Assembly: GCA_004010935.1 (NCBI GenBank)
Contig: CP026511.1
Location: forward strand, 1,178,001 to 1,242,000
Source of the DNA: Pseudomonadaceae bacterium SI-3
GTDB lineage: Bacteria > Pseudomonadota > Gammaproteobacteria > Pseudomonadales > Pseudomonadaceae
DNA: 64,000 bases
Direction: 5' to 3'
Shown in pieces: positions 18,436 through 27,933 of the stretch. Position numbers and translations under genes: made by a program. The first letter of the stretch is position 1. Every line of letters starts with the position of its first letter. The notes below the pieces were generated by a model that was not told where the DNA came from, did not search any database, and was given only the letters and a program-made list of their open reading frames with translations.

Positions 18436-21111
18436 TTACGATTGGGTGTGTTCCTGTAGTTTTTGCTCGGCTTCGCTTAAACGTGCTCGGGCGCGTTCGA
18501 CGGCCTCGGCTTCACTGTTGTCGTCGCGCTCAAGCTTGCGCAAATCGGCCCGCGCAAACGCAACTTCTGTCTTGAAGGCGCGAGTCTGGTCATCTATGGG
18601 TTGCTTGTCTGTGCGTACCAGTTCTGGTGCTGGCTTGCCGGACTGCGCTTCCGCCTCATGAAGCGCTTGTTCCGCGCTGGCCAGCCCATCGCGCAGCTTG
18701 CTCAGCTGCGCGTCTTCGGCGCCGGCTTGTTCGGCTTTTTTGAGCTCGGCGCGTTTCATCGCCAACTCGATCTTGGCTTTCTTGAGCGCCTCTTCGCCAG
18801 GCGTTTTGGTTTTGGCGGCTGGCGTGTTTTGCGTTGCGGGTTCAAGCGCGGCTTCGGCCTCGGCCAGCTGCGACCGCAAGCGGCTCAGCTCTGCCTCCTG
18901 CTCGGCATCTCTGGTTTCGATCTTCTCCAGCTTTCGAACCTGCGCCCGCAGCATGGCAGCCTCGATCTTCGCCTTCTTTGCGGCGTCGTCGCTGGTGGGC
19001 TTGGCTGAAGGCACAGGCGTGGAATCCTGAACCGCCGCCAAAGCGTTCTCCGCGTCGATAAGTTGATCCCGCAGACGGCTCAGTTCGGCGTCCTGCTCGG
19101 CCTCACGGGTGTCGAGCTTTTCCAGCTTGCGGATCTGTGCACGCAACATCGCGGCTTCGATTTTGGCCTTCTTTGCGGTGTCGTCGTTGGCGGGTTTGGC
19201 TGGAGCCGCAGGCGTGGCGTCCTGCACCGCAGCTAGTGTTTTCTCCGCTTCGGTCAGCTGGGCCTTGAGGCGGCTCAGCTCGGTGTCCTGCTCGGCATCA
19301 CGGGAGTCGATCTTCTCCAGCTTTCGAACCTGCGCCCGCAGCATCGCGGCTTCGATCTTGGCTTTTTTGGCAGCCTTGTCGTTGACCGGCGATGCTGCGG
19401 TGGGACTGTCCGTAGCACTGGCGGCTTCGTTCAGTGCCTTCTGCGCGCTGGCAGCCGCGGTGCGTAACTCAGCAACCTGCGCTTCCAGTTCGGGCGTCGC
19501 ATGGATGGCGAGCTGCTTTTCAGCTTTTTTCAGCGCGACCTGGGCCATGCTAGCTTCGATCTTAAGCTTCTTCTGCTGTTCAGACAGGCCCGCCTTTTGC
19601 GCCTGGACGCGGGCGACCGGGTCGTCCTGATTCGGTGCGGAGCTGGCCTCGGCCTGCGCTGCCTTGGCCTTTGCGGCGCGTTCGGCGCGGGCCTTACGGT
19701 CCGCCTCCTTCTGCTCTTCGGCACGGCGCAGACGCTCCTGGCGCAGCTCGAAGCGCTGCTTGGAGTGCTCCGCTTTCTGTTGCTTCTGCTCCAGTTCGCG
19801 GATTTCGCCTTTGGCGGCGCGGTAGTACTGCACCAGCGGGATACTCGACGGGCAGACGTAGGCACAGGCGCCACACTCGATGCAGTCGAACAGGTTGTAG
19901 GCCTTGAGCTGCTCGTGCTCCTGGCCCAGCGCGAAGAAGTGCAGCTGTTGCGGTAACAGACTCGCCGGGCAGACCTCTGCACACTCGCCGCAGCGAATGC
20001 ATGGCAGCGCTGGTGGTGGCGGAGGCAGCTCCGCAAGCGTGCTGGCGAGTAAGCAGTTGGTGGTCTTGATCACTGGCACGTCCACCGACGGCAGGGTGAA
20101 GCCCATCATCGGTCCGCCCATGATCAGCCGATTGAGCCGGTTCTGGTCGAGACCGGCAAAGGTGAGAAGGTTTGCCACTGGCGTACCGATCAACGACTCG
20201 ACGTTCATGGGGCGTGCCAGCGCTTCGCCGGTAAGGGTGGTGACGCGCGAGATGAGTGGTTTGCCTAACAGCACGGCATCATGAATGGCCACGCAGGTGC
20301 CGACGTTCTGGCAGAGCATGCCGATGTCGGCCGGCAAGCCGCCGCTGGGTACCTCTTCGCCGGTGAGAATCTGGATAAGCTGCTTTTCGCCACCCGAGGG
20401 GTACTTGGTAGGAAATACCTTGACCAGGAATCCACGGTCGCCCACTGCCGTGCGGACGGCTTCGATCGCCTCTGGTTTGTTGTCCTCGATGCCGATTAGG
20501 ACCTGCTCTGGCTGGATCAGATGAACGAGTATCTCGATCCCTGTGACAAGCTCATGGGCTTTCTCCCGCATCAACATGTCGTCGGCAGTGATGTAGGGCT
20601 CGCATTCGGTTCCATTGATGATCAGAGCACGAATTTTTCCGGGGGGCGGGCCGTTCAGCTTAACGGCTGTAGGGAAGCCAGCGCCCCCGAGGCCACTGAT
20701 GCCTGCCTGACGGATTTGCTCCAGCAGCTGGTCGGGCTGCATTGTCCGGTAGTCCGGCTGCGGCTGCAGCTCGATCCATTCGTCATGACCATCGCTGTCA
20801 ATCGCAATGGCAGCGCTGAGCATTCCCGATACGTGAGGGTAGGGCTGGGGACCGATGAAACTCACTGTGCCAGACGTCGGGGCATGTACCGGCACACTGA
20901 CGAAGCCTGCGGCCTCGGCGATCTTCTGCCCCTTCAGCACACGCTCACCCAGCACAACGCATGGCTCGGCAGGCGCACCGATATGTTGGGCCAGCGGAAC
21001 AACCAGTCGAGCTGGGAGCGGCGGCAGCTGGATCGGCGTGCGGTTGGATAGATCCTTACACTCCGGCGGGTGTATGCCGCCATGGATATCCCAGACGTTC
21101 AGCGAGGTCAT
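18436..21111 (-). CDS. rnfC: Electron transport complex subunit RnfC/RsxC with long repeat tail
   Basis: Soluble, membrane-associated NADH-dehydrogenase-like subunit. The protein has 891 residues. Residues 1-450 are the conserved core: RnfC barrel, FMN/NAD-binding Rossmann-like part ([11 protein letters not shown] near 140) and two [4Fe-4S] motifs ([12 protein letters not shown] and [12 protein letters not shown], about 370-420). From about 450 to the end is an Ala/Lys/Glu/Gln-rich, coiled-coil-like extension that includes near-identical 65-residue repeats. RnfC tails vary in length among proteobacteria; this one roughly doubles the protein. It overlaps rnfB by 4 bp. Confidence 0.94.
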   Translation of the reverse strand: MTSLNVWDIHGGIHPPECKDLSNRTPIQLPPLPARLVVPLAQHIGAPAEPCVVLGERVLKGQKIAEAAGFVSVPVHAPTSGTVSFIGPQPYPHVSGMLSAAIAIDSDGHDEWIELQPQPDYRTMQPDQLLEQIRQAGISGLGGAGFPTAVKLNGPPPGKIRALIINGTECEPYITADDMLMREKAHELVTGIEILVHLIQPEQVLIGIEDNKPEAIEAVRTAVGDRGFLVKVFPTKYPSGGEKQLIQILTGEEVPSGGLPADIGMLCQNVGTCVAIHDAVLLGKPLISRVTTLTGEALARPMNVESLIGTPVANLLTFAGLDQNRLNRLIMGGPMMGFTLPSVDVPVIKTTNCLLASTLAELPPPPPALPCIRCGECAEVCPASLLPQQLHFFALGQEHEQLKAYNLFDCIECGACAYVCPSSIPLVQYYRAAKGEIRELEQKQQKAEHSKQRFELRQERLRRAEEQKEADRKARAERAAKAKAAQAEASSAPNQDDPVARVQAQKAGLSEQQKKLKIEASMAQVALKKAEKQLAIHATPELEAQVAELRTAAASAQKALNEAASATDSPTAASPVNDKAAKKAKIEAAMLRAQVRKLEKIDSRDAEQDTELSRLKAQLTEAEKTLAAVQDATPAAPAKPANDDTAKKAKIEAAMLRAQIRKLEKLDTREAEQDAELSRLRDQLIDAENALAAVQDSTPVPSAKPTSDDAAKKAKIEAAMLRAQVRKLEKIETRDAEQEAELSRLRSQLAEAEAALEPATQNTPAAKTKTPGEEALKKAKIELAMKRAELKKAEQAGAEDAQLSKLRDGLASAEQALHEAEAQSGKPAPELVRTDKQPIDDQTRAFKTEVAFARADLRKLERDDNSEAEAVERARARLSEAEQKLQEHTQS
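18787..19371 (-). repeat. Three tandem 195-bp repeats inside rnfC
   Basis: Three consecutive 65-codon units (19371-19177, 19176-18982, 18981-18787) each begin with an [18 protein letters not shown] sequence and run through RKLEK, AEQ.ELSRL and a Pro/Ala-rich linker. Unit lengths are identical. More degenerate units lie on both sides ([10 protein letters not shown] upstream, [15 protein letters not shown] downstream). The repeats keep the reading frame, so the unit number could change by recombination without disrupting rnfC. Confidence 0.9.
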
Positions 21112-21683
21112 GCGGCCTGCTCCCGATCACTGGCGATCAATTGGCCTGGCATCAAGGGTTGGTCCCACTTCCAGCTCTGCAGGTTGCTGCCCAGTTCAAT
21201 CATGTCTATGCAATCCACCGGGCACGGCTCCACACAGAGGTCGCAGCCGGTGCACTCGGAGACGATGACGGTATGCATCTGCTTGGCGGCGCCGACGATG
21301 GCGTCCACCGGGCAAGCCTGAATGCACTTGGTGCAGCCGATACATTCGGCTTCGCGGATATAGGCGACACGCGGCGGCACCTCACCCTCCACGGCATCCA
21401 GCGGTTCGGGCTCGACATCAAGCAGGTCGGCCAATGCCTGGATGGTCGATTCGCCACCGGGTGGGCACTTGTTGATCTTGTCGCCGCCTGCAATCGCCTC
21501 GGCGTAAGGCTTGCAGCCTGGATAGCCGCACTGGCCGCACTGCGTCTGCGGAAGCAGCGCATTGATTTGTTCGGCGATCGGGTCGCCTTCGACGCGAAAA
21601 CGCACCGCGGCGAAGCCGAGAATGGCTCCGCAAACCAGGCACAGCGCGAGGAGTGCAAGCACGGCGATCACGACCAGACTCAT
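21108..21683 (-). CDS. rnfB: Electron transport complex subunit RnfB/RsxB
   Basis: Multi-cluster ferredoxin-like subunit that passes electrons into the Rnf complex. It has 191 residues: N-terminal membrane anchor, a [4Fe-4S] domain ([20 protein letters not shown] near 45) and two ferredoxin motifs ([16 protein letters not shown] and [16 protein letters not shown], about 113-170). It overlaps both neighbours by 4 bp, so it is translationally coupled to rnfA and rnfC. Confidence 0.95.
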   Translation of the reverse strand: MSLVVIAVLALLALCLVCGAILGFAAVRFRVEGDPIAEQINALLPQTQCGQCGYPGCKPYAEAIAGGDKINKCPPGGESTIQALADLLDVEPEPLDAVEGEVPPRVAYIREAECIGCTKCIQACPVDAIVGAAKQMHTVIVSECTGCDLCVEPCPVDCIDMIELGSNLQSWKWDQPLMPGQLIASDREQAA

Positions 21684-22264
21684 AGCTTGATCAACCCACT
21701 GAAGCCCATGAACGCCAGCGACATCAACCCTGCCGTGACCATGCCGATGGCTGCGCCCTGGAACGACCTGGGAACGTCGGCAATGGCGATGCGCTCACGC
21801 ATGGCTGCAAACAGTACCAATACCAGCGAAAAGCCCAGGCCTGCGGCAAATCCGTTCGCCGTAGCGGTTAGAAAGGTGAACTCGGATTTGTTGGCATTCA
21901 GCAGCGCGACGCCGAGCACGATGCAGTTGGTAGTGATCAACGGCAGGAAGATGCCCAGCACGCGGTACAGCAGGGGACTGGTCTTGTTCACTACCATCTC
22001 GGTGAACTGCACCACCACAGCGATCACGAGGATGAAGCTGATGGTGCGGAGGAACTCGAGGTCTAGCGGCTTCAGGACGTACTGCTGAACGATGTAACTG
22101 CACATGGCTGCCAACGTCAGCACGAAGGTCGTCGCCAGCGAAAGACCAATGGCCGTTTCGATTTTCTTCGAAACGCCCATGAACGGACACAGACCGAGAA
22201 ACTGCACCAGTACGAAGTTATTGACCAGAATGGCGCTAACCATGATCAGAGCGAGTTCGGTCAT
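21680..22264 (-). CDS. rnfA: Electron transport complex subunit RnfA/RsxA
   Basis: Integral membrane subunit, 194 residues, about six membrane segments, with the family motif [13 protein letters not shown] (cluster-ligand cysteine) near residue 25 and a paralogous relationship to RnfE. The ATG at 22264 is chosen for family length; an in-frame ATG at 22288 is eight codons upstream. It is the first gene of rnfABCDGE-nth. In E. coli the complex reduces SoxR; in other bacteria it drives ferredoxin reduction. Its role here is not readable. Confidence 0.95.
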   Translation of the reverse strand: MTELALIMVSAILVNNFVLVQFLGLCPFMGVSKKIETAIGLSLATTFVLTLAAMCSYIVQQYVLKPLDLEFLRTISFILVIAVVVQFTEMVVNKTSPLLYRVLGIFLPLITTNCIVLGVALLNANKSEFTFLTATANGFAAGLGFSLVLVLFAAMRERIAIADVPRSFQGAAIGMVTAGLMSLAFMGFSGLIKL

Positions 22265-22492
22265 CGCGGATTCCTGTGCGCTCTGCATGAGCCGAGGCTA
22301 AAAGGCCGCTATTATCGGGAAGCGGCGGCAGCCGTACAAGGCCGCGACGTGATGTGGCTTCGACTCTGCCCTCGGTTCGGTGACACATATGGAAATGCAT
22401 CAACCGTCCGTTTGGATGCCAGCCTAACATTTGCTGTGGTCTGATTAATCGAGGCCGCAACTCCCAGGCGGGGCGGCCCATGGAGGTGCTCG

Positions 22493-22939
22493 ATGAAGTT
22501 GCGAATAGCGGTTTTGCTGCTGGGGCTCGGTTTCGGCGTCCAAGCATGTGCTGAGTCTCGGGGCGGCGTGTGGGTCTATCAACCTGATGGCGGCAGTTAT
22601 CGCGTCGAAAGCCGCGCATACCAGTACGACCCGCGCAGTCCATACCCTCAACACCGGCAATATCCCCAGAATCTGCCGCCTCGCTATCAGGGGCAGCTTC
22701 CACCGCAGTACTACGATCGACACCGTGGGTCGGATCGGCATCACTGGGACCATGGGCGACGGAGCGAGATTCGCCAGCCGCAGCGGTGGAAAGACGATCG
22801 GCGGTCCAGATTCGATAGCCCATCGCGTTGGGAGCGTGATCACTCGAGAAACTTTGGCCGGCCACCGCTAGTCCGCGATGGGCGCGACTACCGGATGCAT
22901 CAACGGCGCGATTTCGACAGTCGACACTACCGCCGCTAA
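22493..22939 (+). CDS. Secreted basic, Arg/Tyr/Pro-rich protein of unknown function
   Basis: The 148-residue product begins with a clear signal peptide (MKLRIAVLLLGLGFGVQACA), possibly cleaved near residue 21; there is a Cys at 19 but the context is not a strong lipobox. The mature part is low-complexity and strongly polar: Arg, Tyr, Pro, Gln, His and Asp, with repeated RY/QY/HR-like pieces and a C-terminal DSRHYRR. A GGAGG site precedes the ATG. Divergent from rnfA. I do not recognise a family; it could be a periplasmic or extracellular cationic protein. Confidence 0.65.
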   Translation: MKLRIAVLLLGLGFGVQACAESRGGVWVYQPDGGSYRVESRAYQYDPRSPYPQHRQYPQNLPPRYQGQLPPQYYDRHRGSDRHHWDHGRRSEIRQPQRWKDDRRSRFDSPSRWERDHSRNFGRPPLVRDGRDYRMHQRRDFDSRHYRR

Positions 22940-23036
22940 TAAGTACCGCGCCGCTGCACTTGACCGTCACACGCGGCGCTGGTCGATTCTTGCTGGCTAG
23001 TCGCCTTCAAGCTGCCTCTGTGCCATAAGGTCGAGG

Positions 23037-23855
23037 TCAACGGTTTCTCCAGCGAGGATCACGTTTTTCCAGAAAGGCATTGACCCCTTCGAGCGTGTCG
23101 TCGGCATCGAACAAATCGACAAAGGCTTCACGTTCTGCGGCTGCGAAGTGTGCTGGGCCGCGACTGTGCATCGAGTCAATCAGCGGTTTAATGGCGCGAA
23201 CGGCAACCGGGCTCTGACGCGCCACGCGAGAGGCGAGCAGAAGTGCGTGCCCACGCGCCTCTCCGGATTCCACTACCTGCTCTACCAGGCCGATCCGCTG
23301 AGCCGTATCCGCCGTAACGCGTTCACCGCAGAGAATTATCCGCTTAGCCCAGCCTTCACCCACTAGCCATGCGAGTGCCTGCGTACCACCCGCGCAGGGC
23401 AGCAGGCCAACCGATGCTTCCGGTAGCCCCAGTTGGGCCTGTTGTTCAACGATGCGGATGTCACATGCCAATGCACATTCCAGCCCCCCGCCCAGCGCGA
23501 AGCCGTTGATGGCAGCTATGGATACCCCACGAAAGCTCCGAAGGGCCTCGAAGGCTTCGCCGAAACGCTTCGCCATCTCCCGTGCGCGGGTGCGGTCGCC
23601 ATCGGCAAAGAGCTTGAGGTCGGCGCCAGCGCTGAAGAACTTTTCGCCCTGGCCGGTGATCACCAGTGCATAGACCTCGTCGTCATGGTTCAGATGCTCG
23701 ACGACTTGTTTGAGGCCGATCAACGACTCACGGTCCCAGGTATTGGCGGGTGGATGGTTGATAGTGATCAGCGCGGTATGCCCGTGCTTTTCCACGGTTA
23801 GCTTGTGGGTCAGGTCAAAAAATCCAGACTTGTAGGGTTCGACTGCATTGCTCAT
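23037..23855 (-). CDS. Enoyl-CoA hydratase/isomerase family protein (DspI-like)
   Basis: Crotonase-fold protein of 272 residues. The oxyanion-hole segments are visible: GEKFFSAGADLKLFADG (about 55-72) and INGFALGGGLECALACDIRI (about 100-120). The fold binds acyl-CoA and usually hydrates or isomerises the double bond. From memory the sequence and its position upstream of ung resemble P. aeruginosa PA0745 (DspI), which is needed to make the dispersal signal cis-2-decenoic acid. That orthology is inference and needs alignment. ATG at 23855 is used. Confidence 0.85.
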   Translation of the reverse strand: MSNAVEPYKSGFFDLTHKLTVEKHGHTALITINHPPANTWDRESLIGLKQVVEHLNHDDEVYALVITGQGEKFFSAGADLKLFADGDRTRAREMAKRFGEAFEALRSFRGVSIAAINGFALGGGLECALACDIRIVEQQAQLGLPEASVGLLPCAGGTQALAWLVGEGWAKRIILCGERVTADTAQRIGLVEQVVESGEARGHALLLASRVARQSPVAVRAIKPLIDSMHSRGPAHFAAAEREAFVDLFDADDTLEGVNAFLEKRDPRWRNR

Positions 23856-24084
23856 GGTGATGATCATCCTCGTCGGTATCGAATGCCTGCGACTCGTCTG
23901 CATTTAATGCCTGGGCTGGCATGCACTACAGGCCAAACATCGGCAACAGGGCTCGCCCTTCAGCCAAGTCTAGTTGCAATCGTTTCGATCTGGCGAGGCG
24001 TTGGAGCGGCGTGACAGCCACCGGTCTGGGAGGAGGGTGTCGCTGATGCGGCGCAAGGCGAGAGGGGTGCGCGTGACGAGGTCT

Positions 24085-24118
24085 GGAGCGGCCTGGCTTT
24101 CCAGAGCCGCTCCTTTTT
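24085..24118 (+). terminator. Strong intrinsic terminator without an upstream gene on its strand
   Basis: The stem GGAGCGGC/GCCGCTCC, extended by CTGG/CCAG around a CTTT loop, is followed by TTTTT on the plus strand only. Both flanking genes run on the minus strand, so the element does not end either of them. The 229 bp upstream hold no convincing coding gene; a small RNA ending here is possible. Confidence 0.7.
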
Positions 24119-24124
24119 GCCTGG

Positions 24125-25369
24125 TTACTGGAGGGCCAGAGCCTGCCCGCCAGCCCGGCGCTCAGCCTGCCATTCGGCAAGCGACGGGGCAGCCTGCTCC
24201 CCGGTGAGGCGGTGAACGATCTCGAAGTAGTCTTGCTTGAAGCGGTCCTTGAGCACCTCTTCGCGAGGCTTTACCTTCACCGCGTATACCGTCTGCACGT
24301 TCTGGTGATCGAAGGAGCGCCACTCTTGTTCGCCCTTGAGCAAGCTGTAGCGATGACCCTCGAGCGCAGCGATGATCCGCTCGCTGTCGAGGCTGCGGGC
24401 ACGCGTCGCCGCGTCGGCCCACTGATACACAATGCTGTAGGCGGAGGCAGCCGAACTCGACGGGTGGGTCTGGTATCGCTCGTCGTAGTTCTGCACAAAC
24501 TGTTTGCCCGCGACTGAGCCTTCCAGTTCTGGTACGCGCCAAGTCCAGGGTTCCGTACCCAATACGCCACGCATGATGTCAGGACCTGCTGTTTCAACCA
24601 TGCTTAGCGTCAGGTTAGGGACCGCGACCTGCATTCTCTTGTTCAGGCCGAGCTCGTCGGCGATCCGCATCGCACGGACCAGGTCTTCACCGAACAGCAC
24701 TAGCATTAAGACTTCGGCGTCGCTATTGGCGACCTGGGTCAGGGCTTCACGATAGTCGGAGAGGCGGGCACCGGGAAACGCCGTCTTGATGCCCGGGTGC
24801 TGATTACTGTTCTGGGTGCCTGTGGCCTGGCGTAGCGAGCTTTCGCTGGTGTGGCCCCAGGTGTAATCCGAGGTGATGTAGAAGTAGCGTTTGTTCGGCA
24901 GATGCTTGTTCAGGTATTGGCCCAGCACCTGCGCGCTCATCCAGGCGTTGTTGCATTCGCGGAACATGTAGCGGTGGGCGTCTTTGCCTGTTGTGTCGTT
25001 TGAATAGGTCAGGGTGCCGAAATAGAGTAAGCCCCTTTCTTTGGCACGCTTGCCTGCGGCGATGGCTACGGCGCTGGACGCGCCACCGAACAGCATGACC
25101 GCACCCTCGTCGGCCAGTTTGTCTACGTTCGCGACGGCTTTCTCGGGTCTGGATGCAGAGTTACGGCTGGATAGCTGGAGCGGTCTGCCTAGAACGCCGC
25201 CTCTGGCGTTAATTTCATCGACTGCCAGCAACGCCCCACGCATCTGCGATAGTCCTTCTTCTTTATAGCTACCGGTGCGAGGGTAATTGAGGCCGAGGGT
25301 GATCGGATCGGCAGCTTCAACTGCCAGACAGAACCCCAGCCCGAGGGCAAGGAGCGTAGTCCGTTTCAT
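24125..25369 (-). CDS. Orphan ABC-type substrate-binding protein (Peripla_BP_6)
   Basis: Periplasmic type-I binding protein of the branched-chain amino acid/amide group, 414 residues. It has a signal peptide (MKRTTLLALGLGFCLAVEA) and the family N-terminus ITLGLNYPRTGSYKEEGLSQMRGA, followed by GGVLGRPLQL and FGGASSAVAIA. No permease or ATPase gene lies next to it, so it is an orphan receptor; such proteins may feed a distant transporter or a sensor. The ligand cannot be inferred. Divergent from ung. Confidence 0.85.
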   Translation of the reverse strand: MKRTTLLALGLGFCLAVEAADPITLGLNYPRTGSYKEEGLSQMRGALLAVDEINARGGVLGRPLQLSSRNSASRPEKAVANVDKLADEGAVMLFGGASSAVAIAAGKRAKERGLLYFGTLTYSNDTTGKDAHRYMFRECNNAWMSAQVLGQYLNKHLPNKRYFYITSDYTWGHTSESSLRQATGTQNSNQHPGIKTAFPGARLSDYREALTQVANSDAEVLMLVLFGEDLVRAMRIADELGLNKRMQVAVPNLTLSMVETAGPDIMRGVLGTEPWTWRVPELEGSVAGKQFVQNYDERYQTHPSSSAASAYSIVYQWADAATRARSLDSERIIAALEGHRYSLLKGEQEWRSFDHQNVQTVYAVKVKPREEVLKDRFKQDYFEIVHRLTGEQAAPSLAEWQAERRAGGQALALQ

Positions 25370-25592
25370 GCTGATTCCTTGTTGTATTTTTTATTGGCGA
25401 GAGGCTTTTTTACTGCGCGCTGTGGCCCTTCGTCACGCACTCATTGGTCGTATGGGGGCAGTCTTTCGCTTGGCTGTGAGGTAGCCGACATTTTCTGAGA
25501 GTTATTGGCGGTAAGGACATGCTCAGACTCGCGCATTGACTCCGCCAGATCCTTTCCCTAGGGTTCGGCGCCTCAGCAGCCAGGGCAACGCC

Positions 25593-26288
25593 ATGAATCA
25601 AGATGACCGCGTCAAACTTGAAGACAGCTGGAAAGCAGCGCTGAAGGAAGAATTCGAGCAGCCGTATATGAAACAGCTGGGCGAGTTTCTGCGTCGCGAG
25701 AAGGCGGCCGGGAAAGTCATCTATCCGCCGGGGCCTCTGATATTCAACGCCTTGAATTCGACTCCGTTGGAGCAGGTTCGCGTCGTGATTCTCGGGCAGG
25801 ATCCCTATCACGGGGCCGGTCAGGCGCACGGGCTGTGTTTTTCGGTGCAGCCAGGTGTGGCGCCGCCGCCCTCATTGCAAAACATCTTCAAAGAGCTCAA
25901 GCGCGACCTGAATCTGGACGTACCCAGCCACGGCTATCTTCAGTACTGGGCGGATCAAGGCGTTCTGATGCTCAATACTTCTCTGACTGTGGAGCAGGGG
26001 ATGGCCGGATCGCACGCCAAGATGGGCTGGCAGCGTCTGACTGATCGGATCATCGAGGTGATAAGCGAAAAGCGCTCGGACGTGGTGTTTCTATTGTGGG
26101 GTGCCCATGCCCAAAGCAAAGCGAAGCTAATTGATCCGACCCGGCACCTGTTACTGAAGTCCGTTCATCCCTCGCCACTTTCAGCGCACCGGGGATTCAT
26201 CGGTAACGGTCACTTCAGTCGCACCAATCAATTTCTCAAACAGCGGGGCCTTGAGCCTATCGACTGGAAATTGCCGGAGGTAGTCTGA
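25593..26288 (+). CDS. ung: Uracil-DNA glycosylase
   Basis: Family 1 UDG that removes uracil from DNA. It has 231 residues from the ATG at 25593. The water-activating loop GQDPYHG lies near residue 70, with GLCFSV after it, LLWGAHAQ near 168 and the minor-groove [11 protein letters not shown] loop near 190. A perfect 8-bp hairpin with a CGAA loop (26288-26307) starts at the last base of the stop codon. Confidence 0.96.
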   Translation: MNQDDRVKLEDSWKAALKEEFEQPYMKQLGEFLRREKAAGKVIYPPGPLIFNALNSTPLEQVRVVILGQDPYHGAGQAHGLCFSVQPGVAPPPSLQNIFKELKRDLNLDVPSHGYLQYWADQGVLMLNTSLTVEQGMAGSHAKMGWQRLTDRIIEVISEKRSDVVFLLWGAHAQSKAKLIDPTRHLLLKSVHPSPLSAHRGFIGNGHFSRTNQFLKQRGLEPIDWKLPEVV

Positions 26289-26307
26289 GCGGCGCCGAAG
26301 CGCCGCT
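26288..26307. terminator. Terminator-like hairpin between ung and the DUF4142 gene
   Basis: AGCGGCGC/GCGCCGCT with a CGAA tetraloop. There is no T-run, so termination is uncertain; the position between two converging genes fits a shared 3' structure. Confidence 0.5.
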
Positions 26308-26318
26308 GACCGGATCGG

Positions 26319-26837
26319 TTATTGCTGTTCGCCGTGCTTCGAAGCCAGCTCTTGAGCCTTGTTTAGATGCTGCTCTAGGGTCTTGAGCGTCGACTCAGCG
26401 TACTTCTTGAGCTCAGCGTTCTCACCATTTTTGGCGTACTCACGAAATAGCTCGATGGTTTGCTCGTGGGCTACGACCTGATTGTTCGCATAGGCCTCAT
26501 CAAAATTCTCGCCTTCACGCAGTTCGAGAATCATCGCCTTTGCCTGGTCCATCAGCGTGGCGTCGTCGGACATTTCGAGATCATCATGCTGGCGAGCTAG
26601 CTCAGCGAGTTTCTGGTTTGCCTTGGTGTGGTCGTCGATCATTTTCTGGGCAAACGTTTTGATGTCTTGGGACTTGCTTTCGCTCATGGCCAATTTGGCG
26701 GCTTCGATTTCGGCGATGCCTTTTGCCGATGCTTCGTCTACGAAATTTTCACCTTCTGCGGCGTGTGCGAAGTTCGCAGCAACACTGAACAGCAATGCTG
26801 CGGTCCCGGAAAAGAAAAAGTTGGTCGTGCGGTTCAT
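26319..26837 (-). CDS. DUF4142 periplasmic protein
   Basis: A 172-residue exported protein with signal peptide (TNFFFSGTAALLFSVAANFAHA) and a four-helix ferritin-like DUF4142 domain. Typical pieces are FVDEASAKGIAEIEAAKLA (about 32-50), KTFAQKMIDDHTKANQKL (65-82) and VVAHEQTIELFREYAKNG (124-141). The biochemical role of DUF4142 is unknown; members are often stress-induced. It is convergent with ung. Confidence 0.85.
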   Translation of the reverse strand: MNRTTNFFFSGTAALLFSVAANFAHAAEGENFVDEASAKGIAEIEAAKLAMSESKSQDIKTFAQKMIDDHTKANQKLAELARQHDDLEMSDDATLMDQAKAMILELREGENFDEAYANNQVVAHEQTIELFREYAKNGENAELKKYAESTLKTLEQHLNKAQELASKHGEQQ

Positions 26838-27051
26838 CTTAAGTCTCCTTCAGCCTGACAAGCTCGTAGCGCCGGGGCATGTGCCCAGGGCACGGGCAAG
26901 ATGCGGCAAGAACGCCGTCTATTAAGTGACTTGAGGTCGCGGTAGCGGTTCCTCACAGCAGGCGAACGGTAGGCTGGTCGACGGGATTAAGATGGAGGTG
27001 ACAGCAGAAGTAACGGTATAAGCGGGCGCCGAATGGCACCCGCACGGCTAT

Positions 27052-27888
27052 TTACTGGAGCATGCTCATCGCGGCGTCCATCGCGGCAGAGAGATCTTCG
27101 TCTTCCTGTAACAATGTGCTCGGGTCGAGGCCGAGCTGGGCGAATGCGGGGATCTGATTCCAGTCGAGTTGGGTATAGGGGTGCGAGGTGCCGATATAGC
27201 TCTGCAATGTCGCCACCTGGACGATATCTACATAGTCCACCTTCACTGAGGCTCGGGAAAACTCCAGGTACTGGCCGGGGACCGTGGCTATTGGATCGGG
27301 AAACTCCCAGGCACGAAGGATCTTTTCCCCGATAATCGGATGGATGCGATCAATGACGTGGTTGAGGCTGATCGAATCGCTGAGCAGCGCGCTGTGCTCT
27401 TCCGCGTAGGTCAGAATCGGCAGGACTCCGATCTGATGAACCAGGCCCGCGAGCGTCGCTTGGTCGGCCGGCAGGCGGGTGTAGTTGCGGCAAAGCACAT
27501 GACTGATAGCGGCAATCTCGGTGCTCTTGTTCCAGACCTCACGCATCTTGCGATCCACCACGTCGGTAGTCGCTTGGAACATCTGTTCCATGGCCAGGCC
27601 GGTCGCCAGGTTTGACGTATAGTTGATGCCCAGGCGGCTGATCGCCATCTGCAGGTCGTTAATTTCCCTGTTGGTACGCAGCAGCGGGCTGTTTACCACT
27701 TTGATGATGCGAGCAGTCAGGGCGGTATCATTGCCGATCACCTTGGCCAGCGTGGGAATACTTACGTCCGGATCCTCTGCGGCTTCTCGCACCCGCAGCG
27801 CGACTTCCGGAAGCGTCGGCAGGACCAGTTCGTCATTTTCGATTGCCTGTGTAAGCGCTTGCTGGACCTTGTCGGCAAGAGTGCTCAT
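27052..27888 (-). CDS. HDOD domain protein
   Basis: A 278-residue protein made mostly of one HDOD domain (about 20-220), a catalytically dead relative of HD phosphohydrolases used in signalling. Visible pieces are LPTLPEVALRVREAAEDPDVSI, NDTALTARIIKVVNSP and LAGLVHQIGVLPIL. There is no attached receiver or output domain, so the partner is unknown. It lies between DUF4142 and ygfZ on the same strand with gaps of 214 and 45 bp. Confidence 0.88.
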   Translation of the reverse strand: MSTLADKVQQALTQAIENDELVLPTLPEVALRVREAAEDPDVSIPTLAKVIGNDTALTARIIKVVNSPLLRTNREINDLQMAISRLGINYTSNLATGLAMEQMFQATTDVVDRKMREVWNKSTEIAAISHVLCRNYTRLPADQATLAGLVHQIGVLPILTYAEEHSALLSDSISLNHVIDRIHPIIGEKILRAWEFPDPIATVPGQYLEFSRASVKVDYVDIVQVATLQSYIGTSHPYTQLDWNQIPAFAQLGLDPSTLLQEDEDLSAAMDAAMSMLQ

Positions 27889-27933
27889 GTCTGTCCTTAC
27901 TTATAATTCGGTGTGGAATGTGGCTGGCAACGG

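Noticed and set aside
18787..19371. CRISPR array
   Set aside because: Units are 195 bp, contiguous without spacers and in frame within rnfC; this is a protein-coding repeat. No CRISPR array was seen elsewhere.
22236..22970. Minus-strand ORF of 244 codons opposite the secreted basic protein
   Set aside because: It would overlap the rnfA start and has no family; the plus-strand frame has a clear signal peptide and GGAGG site, though the case is less certain than for other shadows.
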